From: Kineococcus sp. TRM81007
GTDB taxonomy: Bacteria; Actinomycetota; Actinomycetes; Actinomycetales; Kineococcaceae
Reading direction: 5' to 3'
Assembly (NCBI RefSeq): GCF_022669155.1
Contig: NZ_JALBVB010000056.1
Span: 9,807-43,229 of the forward strand
DNA: 33,423 bases
Made by a program: the position numbers and the translations under genes. This document shows positions 24,828-31,990 of the stretch, one piece after another (the first letter of the stretch is position 1; each line of letters opens with the position of its first letter). Under the pieces are notes generated by a model that was not told the origin of the DNA, ran no database searches, and worked only from the letters and a program-made list of their open reading frames with translations.

Positions 24828-26624
24828 TCACGCGTAGAGGGCGTCGACCTCGCCGGCGAAGTCGCGCAGCACCTCGGCGCGCTTGACCTTCTGCGAGGGC
24901 GTCAGGTAGCCGTTCTCGATCGTGAAGTCGTCCTCCAGCACGCGGAAGCGCCGCACGGACTCCGCCCGGCTGACGGCCTCGTTGGCGTCGTCCACGGCCC
25001 GCTGCAGCGCGGCGAGCACCACCTCGTCCGTGCGGGCGCTCGCGAGGTCCAGGCCCGGGCGGCCGTGGTTCGCGCCCCACGACGGCAGCGCCTCCTCGTC
25101 GAGGGTGATCAGGCAGGCCACGTAGTGCCGGCCCTCGCCGACGACGACGGCCTGCGAGACGAGCGGGTGCGCCCGCAGCCGGTCCTCCAGGGTGGCCGGC
25201 ACGACGTTCTTGCCGTTCGCCGTGACGATGATCTCCTTCTTGCGGCCGGTGATGCGCACGTGACCGGAGTCCAGGACCTCGCCGAGGTCGCCGGTGCGGA
25301 ACCAGCCGTCCCGGAACGCCTCGGCGGTCTCGTCCTCGCGGCCGCGGTACTCGCGGAAGACCCCGACGCCGCGGCACAGCAGCTCGCCGTCCTCGGCGAC
25401 GGCGACGTCCGTGCCGGGCAGGGGCAGCCCGACGGTGCCGACGCGGATGCTGGAGGGGCGGTTCACGCACAGCGGCGCGGTGGTCTCGGTGAGGCCGTAG
25501 CCCTCCAGCACCACCAGCCCGACCCCGCGGAAGAAGTGCGTCAGGTGCTCGCCCATCGGGGCACCGCCGGAGACGGCGTGCTCGACGTTCCCGCCCAGCA
25601 GGGCCCGCAGCTTGCCGTAGACGAGGCGGTCGAACAGGGCGTGCCGGGCCCGCAGCGGCAGCGACGGGCCGCCGGCGTCGAGGGCGCGCGAGTACGCCAC
25701 GGCGGTGGCCGAGGCCCGCTCGAAGATCGCCGCCTTGAGCCTGCCGCCGCCCGCCGCCCGCTGCTCGGCGCCGTTGTAGACCTTCTGGAAGACCCGCGGC
25801 ACCGCCAGCACGAACGTCGGGCGGAACCCGCCGAGGTCGGTGAGCAGGTCCTTGGCGTCCGGGGTGTGCCCCACCCGGACGCGGCACACCAGGCACAGCA
25901 CCTGGATGAACCGGGCGAACACGTGGGCCAGCGGGATGAACAGGAGCGTCGCGGCGTCCGGCCGCTGCAGCACCTCGGGGATGGCCTCGCGCGCGTTGAC
26001 CGCGAGGTCCAGGAAGTTGCCGTGCGTGAGCACGCAGCCCTTCGGGCGGCCGGTGGTGCCGGAGGTGTAGATGACCGTCGCCGGGTCCCCGGGACCGGCC
26101 AGGGTGCGCCGGCCCTCCAGCTCGTCGTCGCCGGTGTCGCGGCCCGCGGCGCGCAGCTCGTCCAGGGCGCCGGACGCCAGCGTCCACACGTCCCGAAGCT
26201 GCGGCAGGTGCTCGCGCACGGACGCGACGCGGGCCGCGTTGTCCGTCGTCTCGGCGAAGCACGCCACGGCCCCGGAGTCGGACAGGATCCACTGCACCTG
26301 CTCGGCCGAGGACGTCTCGTACACGGGCACGGTGACGGCGCCGGCGAACCAGGTCGCCACGTCCACGACCGTCCAGTCGTAGCTGGTGCGCGCCATCAGG
26401 GCGACGCGGTCGCCCGGCTGCACGCCCGCGGCCAGCAGCCCCTTGGCCACCGCGGTGACGTCGGCCAGGAACCGCCCGGCCGTCACGTCCTCCCAGTCGC
26501 CCCCGGCCAGCTTGCGGCTGGCGGTGACGTGACCGGGGACCTCTCGCGCGGTGGTCACGACGCAGTCGGTGAGGTTGCCGCTCGTGGCGGGCGGGACGAG
26601 CGGGGGCTCGCAGCTGCTCCGCAC
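24828..26624 (-). CDS. fadD15: Long-chain acyl-CoA synthetase (FadD15-like)
   Basis: This 598-residue ANL-superfamily enzyme activates fatty acids with ATP and CoA. Motifs in order are the P-loop YTSGTTGRPKG (residues 186-196), the ACS motif GYGLTETTAP, GWFRTGDLGEV, ITGRKKEIIVTANGKNV and, near the C-terminus, the catalytic-lysine region LTPSQKVKR. Long-chain enzymes of the Rv2187 (FadD15) type have this length and this location next to pimB. GTG 26624 was chosen because GAAGGAG lies 5 bases upstream; the open frame upstream has no family similarity. Together with the downstream GT-C-like gene it may form a two-gene lipid or envelope operon. Confidence 0.94.
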   Translation of the reverse strand: MRSSCEPPLVPPATSGNLTDCVVTTAREVPGHVTASRKLAGGDWEDVTAGRFLADVTAVAKGLLAAGVQPGDRVALMARTSYDWTVVDVATWFAGAVTVPVYETSSAEQVQWILSDSGAVACFAETTDNAARVASVREHLPQLRDVWTLASGALDELRAAGRDTGDDELEGRRTLAGPGDPATVIYTSGTTGRPKGCVLTHGNFLDLAVNAREAIPEVLQRPDAATLLFIPLAHVFARFIQVLCLVCRVRVGHTPDAKDLLTDLGGFRPTFVLAVPRVFQKVYNGAEQRAAGGGRLKAAIFERASATAVAYSRALDAGGPSLPLRARHALFDRLVYGKLRALLGGNVEHAVSGGAPMGEHLTHFFRGVGLVVLEGYGLTETTAPLCVNRPSSIRVGTVGLPLPGTDVAVAEDGELLCRGVGVFREYRGREDETAEAFRDGWFRTGDLGEVLDSGHVRITGRKKEIIVTANGKNVVPATLEDRLRAHPLVSQAVVVGEGRHYVACLITLDEEALPSWGANHGRPGLDLASARTDEVVLAALQRAVDDANEAVSRAESVRRFRVLEDDFTIENGYLTPSQKVKRAEVLRDFAGEVDALYA

Positions 26625-26706
26625 GGGGTCTCCTTCTCGGGTGTGCTCCGGGGGCGACACCGTCGTCGGCCGCGTCCGGGTCGCCTGCTGGTGCGGCGGT
26701 TCCCGA

Positions 26707-26712
26707 ACCCTA
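26707..26712 (-). promoter_or_regulatory. Candidate -10 box of fadD15 (TAGGGT)
   Basis: On the minus strand TAGGGT at 26712-26707 would give a leader of about 75 bases. It is in the 263-base divergent gap (26625-26887); apart from GC-rich palindromes I see nothing else in that gap. Confidence 0.35.
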
Positions 26713-26887
26713 CCGGCGGGTGGGCGCCGCACCGGCGCCCCGGGGCGCGCGCCGCCGCGCCGTCGCGGCCGGTGAGCACGCGGGCGCTGCCGGTGGCCGG
26801 CCGGAACGCTTCAGGCGGGGGGTGCGGCGTCCGATGGGACGGGGCGGGCGAGGGCCCGGCCGGGCGCCCGCCCGGGGAGGGGGAGCG

Positions 26888-27364
26888 GTGGACGAGGTCC
26901 TGGACGGCGATGCGCGCCGCGACGCGCGCAGCAGCACCCGCACCGGTGCGGCCTTCGGCGGGCTCGAGGTCGGCCCGCCGGTCAGCCGCCTGGTCCCGGC
27001 CCCCGCCCCGGCGCCGCTGCCGGAGCGCTGCCCGGCGTGCGCCGCGCGCGTGCGGGCGGGGCAGCGGTGGTGCTCGCTGTGCCACGGGTCGCTGGTGGCG
27101 CCCGGGCGGCCCGCCGCCGAGCCGGCCCCCGCGCCGAGCGATGGGGCGGCCCCCGCGCCGAGCACCGAGTCCGCCGACGGCCCGGTGCCCGCCCTCGACG
27201 AGGAGGAGGTCGAGCGGATGCTGCGCGAGCTGGCGGGCTCGGCGGTGCCGGTGCGCGGCCTGGCCACGCCCCGCGCCAAGGTCGCCGTCGCCGCCGGCGG
27301 CGGGCTCACCCTGACCCTGCTGCTGCTGCTCGCCATGACCGTCCTGGGGTTCCTGGCCGGCTGA
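26888..27364 (+). CDS. Zinc-ribbon protein with a C-terminal membrane helix
   Basis: This protein has 158 residues. A single zinc-ribbon is formed by C48, C51, C62 and C65 (CPAC then CSLC). A low-complexity Ala/Pro linker (residues 70-100, containing two PAPS repeats), an acidic helix DEEEVERMLRELAG and one C-terminal transmembrane helix (about 138-157) follow. The layout is that of a tail-anchored cytoplasmic zinc-ribbon protein. I do not recognise a specific family. GTG 26888 was chosen because a GGGGAGGGGGAG run ends a few bases upstream; the frame is open further 5' but reads as Arg/Gly-rich noise. It is divergent from fadD15 and 135 bases before the first ROK gene. Confidence 0.75.
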   Translation: MDEVLDGDARRDARSSTRTGAAFGGLEVGPPVSRLVPAPAPAPLPERCPACAARVRAGQRWCSLCHGSLVAPGRPAAEPAPAPSDGAAPAPSTESADGPVPALDEEEVERMLRELAGSAVPVRGLATPRAKVAVAAGGGLTLTLLLLLAMTVLGFLAG

Positions 27365-27426
27365 CCCGGCGGCCCCGCCGCCGCCCGAGGCGGCCCGTCG
27401 GCCCGGGCCCCGGTGCCGCGATGCTC

Positions 27427-27432
27427 TAGCCT
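27427..27432 (+). promoter_or_regulatory. Candidate -10 box (TAGCCT) of the first ROK kinase gene
   Basis: TAGCCT is about 68 bases before ATG 27500. A 9-bp inverted repeat with a 7-base spacer (27436-27460) directly follows it and would cover the predicted start site. Confidence 0.35.
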
Positions 27433-27435
27433 CCT

Positions 27436-27460
27436 GGCGGTCGCCGATCGTGCGACCGCC
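27436..27460. promoter_or_regulatory. Inverted repeat over the predicted ROK transcription start
   Basis: GGCGGTCGC (27436-27444) is the exact reverse complement of 27452-27460, with a 7-base spacer. It could be an operator or a short hairpin ending the zinc-ribbon transcript. At this base composition a 9-bp arm can arise by chance. Confidence 0.25.
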
Positions 27461-27499
27461 CCGGCCGGGGCACGCGTCGCAGGGGGTTCCGGAACGGGC

Positions 27500-28549
27500 A
27501 TGGCCGATCAGCGAACGACTCAGCCCACCACTCGGCCCACGGGCCGGCCGCCGGCCCCCGGTGCCGCCGACGCGGCCACCGGGCAGGTGCCCGGCAACGC
27601 CGTCGGCGTCGACATCGGCGGCACGAAGATCGCCGCGGGGGTCGTGGACCACCGCGGGGAGATCCTCGTCAAGACCCGCCGGGAGACCCCCGCCTCGCAC
27701 CCCGGGGCCATCGCCGAGGCCGTCGCCGACGCGATCGCCGAACTGGCCACGACGCACGAGTTCGGCCCCGTCGGCGTGGCCGCCGCCGGCTTCGTCGACG
27801 CCGCCCGCTCCTCGGTCGTCTTCGCGCCCAACCTCGCCTGGCGCGACGAGCCGCTGCGCGCGTGGCTCGAACCCCGCCTGGGGCGTCGGGTCGTCGTGGA
27901 GAACGACGCCAACGCCGCCGCCTGGGCCGAGTACCGCTTCGGCGGCGGCCTCGACGAGCACGGCCGGCCGGTCGACGACCTGCTCATGCTCACGGTCGGC
28001 ACCGGGCTGGGCGGCGGCATCGTCTCCGGCGGCGCCCTGCAGCGCGGCGCCAACGGCGCCGCGGCCGAGCTGGGGCACGTGCGCGCCGTGCCCGGCGGGC
28101 GCGCCTGCGGCTGCGGCAACGACGGCTGCTGGGAGCAGTACGTCTCCGGCAACGCCCTGGTGCGCGAGGCGCGCGACCTGCTGCGCTCGGGCGACCCGTC
28201 CGCCGAGCACCTGCTGCGGGCCGTGGGCGGCGACCCCGAGGCCGTGGACGGGCCCACCGTGACCCGACTGGCGCAGGAGGGCGACGTGGCCTCCGCGCGC
28301 CTGCTCGCCGAGGTGGGCCGCTGGCTGGGTGAGGCCGTGGCGAGCTTCGCGGCGGTCCTGGACCCCGAGGTCGTCGTCGTCGGCGGTGGCGTCTCCAGCG
28401 CGGGGGAGCTGCTGCTGTCCCCGGCGCGCGCCAGCCTCGCCGCGAACCTGCCCGGCCGCACCCACCGCCGCCCGCCGCCGCTGCGCGTCGCCCGCCGCGG
28501 CAACGACGCGGGGATCATCGGCGCGGCGGACCTCGCCCGCGTCCACTGA
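27500..28549 (+). CDS. ROK-family sugar kinase, paralog 1
   Basis: This 349-residue kinase lacks the N-terminal helix-turn-helix of ROK repressors, so it is an enzyme and not a regulator. It has the ATP-binding GVDIGGTK, the catalytic Asp D136 in VENDANAAAWAEY, and the ROK zinc motif CGCGNDGCWEQY. The substrate is most likely glucose or a related hexose or hexosamine. A hydrophilic Thr/Pro-rich stretch of about 30 residues precedes the fold. ATG 27500 follows GGAACGGG. It is 41 bases ahead of a second ROK gene to which it is clearly related; its C-terminus (VARRGNDAGIIGAADLARVH) departs from the Streptomyces GlkA type more than that of paralog 2. Confidence 0.9.
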   Translation: MADQRTTQPTTRPTGRPPAPGAADAATGQVPGNAVGVDIGGTKIAAGVVDHRGEILVKTRRETPASHPGAIAEAVADAIAELATTHEFGPVGVAAAGFVDAARSSVVFAPNLAWRDEPLRAWLEPRLGRRVVVENDANAAAWAEYRFGGGLDEHGRPVDDLLMLTVGTGLGGGIVSGGALQRGANGAAAELGHVRAVPGGRACGCGNDGCWEQYVSGNALVREARDLLRSGDPSAEHLLRAVGGDPEAVDGPTVTRLAQEGDVASARLLAEVGRWLGEAVASFAAVLDPEVVVVGGGVSSAGELLLSPARASLAANLPGRTHRRPPPLRVARRGNDAGIIGAADLARVH

Positions 28550-28590
28550 CCGCCACCCAGCCCCGACAGCACGCGACGACAGGACGCGAG

Positions 28591-29670
28591 ATGGCCGCAC
28601 CCCGCCAGACCCCACCCCGGCGCCGCCGCCCGCCGGACCCCCGCCGCGCGGCCCTGCAGCAGCGGCTGCGCCAGCAGACCCGCCGCGCCCTCATCGGCGA
28701 CGGCCCAGCGGTCGGCGTCGACATCGGCGGCACGAAGGTGCTCGCCGGGGTCGTCGACGGCGACGGCCGCGTCGTGGCGCAGGTGCGCCGGGAGACGCCC
28801 ACCAAGAGCCCCCGCGCGGTGGAGGACACCATCGCCGAGGTCGTCGAGGAGCTCGCCGGCGCCCACGACATCGTCTCCGTGGGCATCGGTGCGGCGGGGT
28901 TCGTCGACGCCGAGCGCGCGAACGTCCTGTTCGCCCCCCACCTGGCGTGGCGCAACGAGCCCCTGCGCGAGGCGGTGGAGCGCCGGGTGCGCGCCCGGCT
29001 GGGCCGGCGGGTGGGGCGGCGCACCGTGGTGGAGAACGACGCCAACGCCGCTGCCTGGGCCGAGTACCGCTTCGGCGCCGGCCGGGGCGAGAGCCGACTG
29101 CTCTGCGTGACGATGGGCACCGGCATCGGCGGCGGCATCGTCACGCAGGGCCGGGTGGTGCGCGGCCGCTACGGCCTGGCCGGGGAGTTCGGGCACATGG
29201 TGGTCGTGCCCGGCGGGCACCGCTGCGAGTGCGGCAACCGCGGCTGCTGGGAGCAGTACGCCTCCGGCAACGCCCTGGTGCGCGAGGCGCGCGAGCTGGC
29301 CCGTTCCGCCTCGCCCGTCGCGCACGCCCTGCTGGAGCTGGCCGCCGGTGACCCCGAGGCGATCACCGGTCCGCTCGTGACGCAGGCGGCCCGGGCGGGC
29401 GACCCGGCGGCGGTGGAGCTGTTCGAGGAGGTCGGCCGCTGGCTGGGCGTCGGCGTCGCGAACCTCGCCGCCGCGCTGGACCCGGGCACCGTCGTCATCG
29501 GCGGCGGCGTCTCGGACGCCGACGAGCTGCTCCTGGGCCCGTGCAGGGAGGCGTACCGGCGCACGCTGACCGGCCGCGGGTTCCGCCCGGAGCTGCGGGT
29601 CGTGCGCGCGCAGCTGGGTCCGGCGGCGGGCCTGGTGGGCGCCGCGGACCTCTCCCGCGGCTGGGGGTGA
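28591..29670 (+). CDS. glk: ROK-family glucokinase, paralog 2 (GlkA-like)
   Basis: This 359-residue ATP-dependent kinase has GVDIGGTK, VENDANAAAWAEY with D150, and the zinc site CECGNRGCWEQYASG. The C-terminus (LGPAAGLVGAADLSRG) and the block LFAPHLAWRNEPL resemble Streptomyces GlkA closely, which makes glucose phosphorylation the likely reaction. A basic N-terminal extension of about 35 residues (RRRRPPDPRRAALQQRLRQQ) comes before the fold and is unusual for GlkA. It follows paralog 1 by 41 bases, and its stop overlaps the next start by 4 bases (GTGA), so the three genes probably form one operon. Confidence 0.92.
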   Translation: MAAPRQTPPRRRRPPDPRRAALQQRLRQQTRRALIGDGPAVGVDIGGTKVLAGVVDGDGRVVAQVRRETPTKSPRAVEDTIAEVVEELAGAHDIVSVGIGAAGFVDAERANVLFAPHLAWRNEPLREAVERRVRARLGRRVGRRTVVENDANAAAWAEYRFGAGRGESRLLCVTMGTGIGGGIVTQGRVVRGRYGLAGEFGHMVVVPGGHRCECGNRGCWEQYASGNALVREARELARSASPVAHALLELAAGDPEAITGPLVTQAARAGDPAAVELFEEVGRWLGVGVANLAAALDPGTVVIGGGVSDADELLLGPCREAYRRTLTGRGFRPELRVVRAQLGPAAGLVGAADLSRGWG

Positions 29671-30425
29671 GCCCCGGCGCCGCCGCCCGCCTGCGGGTCG
29701 CCACCTGCAACGTGCGTGAGCTCCTCGACGACGGCCGGGCGCTGCGGGAGGTGCTGCGCGCGGCCGGTGCGGACGTGGTGTGCCTCCAGGAGGTCCCCAC
29801 GCACCCCTTGGCCCTCCACCGCCTCGGCGACCTGGCCACGGGCGCCGGCCTGCAGGTGGTGGCGGCCGGCCGCGCCGGCGCGGGCACCGCGGTGCTCGTG
29901 GCGCCGCGGGTGGACGTGCGGGCGGCGGCGGTGCGTGCGCTGCCCACCGCGTCCCGCCGGGGGTGGCGCCCGGTGCGCCGGCGCGGTGCGGCCGAGGCGG
30001 TCGTGCGGGTGCCCGGCCCGGCGGGGTGGTCCGCCGAGGTCCTGGTGCGCAGCGTGCACCTGGGCCTGGACGCCGCGGAGCGCGTCGACCACGCGCTGCG
30101 GCTGGTGCCGCCGGCGTTGCCCGCCCCGGCGTGCGCGCCCTGGACCGGCGCCCCCCTCGTCGTGGCCGGCGACCTCAACGAGGGGCCCGGCGGTGCGGCC
30201 CGGGCGGTGCTGACGGCCCGCCTGACCGACGCGGCGGAGGAGGCCGGCGGGGCGTTCGCCACGTTCCCCGCCCGATCGCCGCGCCGGCGGATCGACGTGG
30301 TGCTCGCCGACGCCCGGATGGTCCCGGCCGCGGTGGCCACGCCCGCGGTGGCGGGCGCCGCGGAGGCCACCGACCACCTCGCGGTGGTCGCGGACCTGCG
30401 GGTGCCGGACCCCCGGCAGCCCTAG
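29667..30425 (+). CDS. Endonuclease/exonuclease/phosphatase (EEP) family protein
   Basis: This 252-residue protein has the DNase I-like fold. Catalytic positions are recognisable: N15 (ATCNVREL), E42 (CLQEV), H131 (SVHLG), D169 and N171 (GDLNE), D210 (RRIDVV) and the D236-H237 pair (TDHLAV). Such proteins cleave phosphodiester bonds in nucleic acids, lipids or small molecules; the substrate cannot be deduced. There is no signal peptide, so it is probably cytoplasmic. GTG 29667 overlaps the glucokinase stop by 4 bases, which fixes the start and implies coupled translation. The stop is TAG, followed by a hairpin at 30439-30460. Confidence 0.9.
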   Translation: MSPGAAARLRVATCNVRELLDDGRALREVLRAAGADVVCLQEVPTHPLALHRLGDLATGAGLQVVAAGRAGAGTAVLVAPRVDVRAAAVRALPTASRRGWRPVRRRGAAEAVVRVPGPAGWSAEVLVRSVHLGLDAAERVDHALRLVPPALPAPACAPWTGAPLVVAGDLNEGPGGAARAVLTARLTDAAEEAGGAFATFPARSPRRRIDVVLADARMVPAAVATPAVAGAAEATDHLAVVADLRVPDPRQP

Positions 30426-30438
30426 GCCTCCCGGGCGT

Positions 30439-30460
30439 CCCGGCGCGCTGCCGCGCCGGG
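30439..30460. terminator. Bidirectional hairpin between two convergent genes
   Basis: A perfect 9-bp stem (30439-30447 with 30452-30460) closes a 4-base loop in the 42-base gap between the EEP gene and the convergent membrane protein gene. Confidence 0.6.
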
Positions 30461-30467
30461 GAGCGCG

Positions 30468-31061
30468 TCAGACGACGGCGCCGTCGTCGCCGTCCTCGTC
30501 GTCGCGCGAGCCGGGCAGGCGCACCACCAGGGTCGCGAACCCCGCCACGAACACGGCGGCGGTCACCACCGTCACCAGGGCCGGCACGTCGCGCCACGCC
30601 AGCGCCACGACCAGCAGGAACAGCGGTGCGCCCACGACGGCGGTCCAGGCCGCCCAGCCGACCAGGTCGCGCGGCAGCGGTGCCGGCTCGGCCGGCACGA
30701 ACCGCTCGCCGGCGTCCAGGTCGCGCAGCTCCTCGGGCACTTCCGCGCGGCGCCCACCACCCGCGGGTGCCCGCGGCGCGTCCTCGCGCGGTGCCGGCGG
30801 CAGCGGGCGCGCCGGGCGCACCGTGCGGGCCTCCGGGCGCGGCGGGGAACCGGCGGCTCCCGAGCCGTGCGGGCCCTGCCCGTCGTCGGGCCCGTCGTCG
30901 GGCCGGTGGGACCCGTCGTCCGGGCCGTCGTCGCCGTCCCACGGGGCGGGGGACGGGGTGCCGCGCTCGGCGGGGCCCTCGTCGTCCCAGCGCGCGACGA
31001 TCTCGGCGAAGGCCGCGTCGACGTCGAGGCGGCCGGCTCCGTCGTCCGGGTCAGCAGGCAC
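30468..31061 (-). CDS. Conserved actinobacterial two-helix membrane protein
   Basis: This 197-residue protein starts with the short helical motif LDVDAAFAEIVARWDDE. Next is a long acidic, low-complexity region with PDDG repeats (residues 43-60) and a Pro/Arg-rich linker. The segment ERFVPAEPAPLPRDLVGWAAW introduces two membrane helices (about 134-155 and 160-180), and the tail is acidic (SRDDEDGDD). The FVPPEPPPLP-like segment before the helices is one I associate with an uncharacterised actinobacterial family. Function unknown. The start is GTG 31061. It is divergent from the acyltransferase gene across 112 bases. Confidence 0.8.
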   Translation of the reverse strand: MPADPDDGAGRLDVDAAFAEIVARWDDEGPAERGTPSPAPWDGDDGPDDGSHRPDDGPDDGQGPHGSGAAGSPPRPEARTVRPARPLPPAPREDAPRAPAGGGRRAEVPEELRDLDAGERFVPAEPAPLPRDLVGWAAWTAVVGAPLFLLVVALAWRDVPALVTVVTAAVFVAGFATLVVRLPGSRDDEDGDDGAVV

Positions 31062-31119
31062 AGCTCATGGTGGCACGCCCACCGCACGCGGTCGAGGCGT
31101 CCGGTCGCGCCCGGTGCCC

Positions 31120-31125
31120 TAGGGT
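31120..31125 (+). promoter_or_regulatory. Candidate -10 box (TAGGGT) of the acyltransferase gene
   Basis: TAGGGT would give a leader of about 42 bases containing a strong GGGAGGGAG ribosome site (31161-31169) before GTG 31174. No -35 is recognisable. Confidence 0.4.
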
Positions 31126-31173
31126 CACCGCAGCGGCGGGTGCCGGCCGCCACCGACGGCGGGAGGGAGCCCG

Positions 31174-31929
31174 GTGCTCTACTGGCTCATCAAGCGGGGC
31201 GTGGCCGAGCCCGTCCTGAAGCCGGTGCTGCGGCCGTGGGTGCGGGGTGCGGAGAACGTGCCCGCCACCGGCCCCGCCGTGCTGGCCAGCAACCACCTCT
31301 CGGTGGCCGACCCGGTCCTGCTGGCGACGGTGTTGCGCCGCCGCATCACCTTCGCGGCCAAGGCGGACCTCTTCACCGGTCGCGGCCCGCAGGGCCGGCT
31401 GTTCGCCGGGCTGCTGCGCGGTGTCGGCCAGCTGCCGGTGGACCGCAGCGGCGGCAGCGCCTCCGCCGGGGCCATCGACGGCGCGGTGGAGGCCCTGCGG
31501 GCCGGGGAGCTGTTCGGCATCTACCCCGAGGGCACCCGCTCCCCGGACGGGCGGCTGCACCGCGGCCGCACGGGCGTGGCGCGCATCGCGCTGCGCTCGG
31601 GGGCGCCGGTGCTGCCGGTGGCGGTGGTCGGCACCGGTGAGCTCATGCCGCGCGGGCGGGTGCTGCCGAAGGTGCGGCGGGTGGGGATCGTCGTCGGTGA
31701 GCCGCTGGACTTCTCCCGCTACGCCGGCCGCGCGGACGACCAGTTCGTGGTGCGCTCGGTCACCGACGAGGTGATGGCCGCGATCCAGCGCCTGTCGCGG
31801 CAGGAGTACGTCGACGAGTACGCCGCGCGCCGCGGCGGGCCCGCCCGCGGTGAGCCGACCCCGCCGGCGGGCGGCCGCGGGCCCGGCGGGCGCGCCGCCC
31901 CGCCCGGGCCCGGCGACCCGCGCGGGTGA
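31174..31929 (+). CDS. 1-acyl-sn-glycerol-3-phosphate acyltransferase (PlsC family)
   Basis: This 251-residue membrane-associated enzyme transfers an acyl chain to lysophosphatidate or a related acceptor. The catalytic HX4D is in SNHLSVADP, and the acceptor-binding YPEGTRS lies about 75 residues later. VGQLPVDRSGG and VLPVAVVGTGELMPRG are also typical. The N-terminus is only mildly hydrophobic. The last 35 residues are Pro/Gly-rich and probably disordered. GTG 31174 has GGGAGGGAG 4 bases upstream. In M. tuberculosis a related gene (Rv2182c) holds the same position relative to aroG. The exact acceptor is unproven. Confidence 0.92.
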   Translation: MLYWLIKRGVAEPVLKPVLRPWVRGAENVPATGPAVLASNHLSVADPVLLATVLRRRITFAAKADLFTGRGPQGRLFAGLLRGVGQLPVDRSGGSASAGAIDGAVEALRAGELFGIYPEGTRSPDGRLHRGRTGVARIALRSGAPVLPVAVVGTGELMPRGRVLPKVRRVGIVVGEPLDFSRYAGRADDQFVVRSVTDEVMAAIQRLSRQEYVDEYAARRGGPARGEPTPPAGGRGPGGRAAPPGPGDPRG

Positions 31930-31977
31930 GGTGCCGGGGCCGTCGCCGGTGCGTCCCGCGCAGGGGCGCCGGGGTGC

Positions 31978-31983
31978 GAGACT
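31978..31983 (+). promoter_or_regulatory. Possible leaderless -10 box (GAGACT) of the DAHP synthase gene
   Basis: GAGACT keeps the A and final T of the -10 pattern and lies 7 bases before GTG 31991. No Shine-Dalgarno is present between them. Confidence 0.4.
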
Positions 31984-31990
31984 GACCCGC

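Noticed and set aside
31051-31068. Minus-strand mini-frame encoding MSCAC overlapping the start of the two-helix membrane protein gene
   Set aside because: Cysteine-rich leader peptides control some mycobacterial operons, but this one has only two Cys codons, no clear promoter box and no sulfur-related gene downstream.
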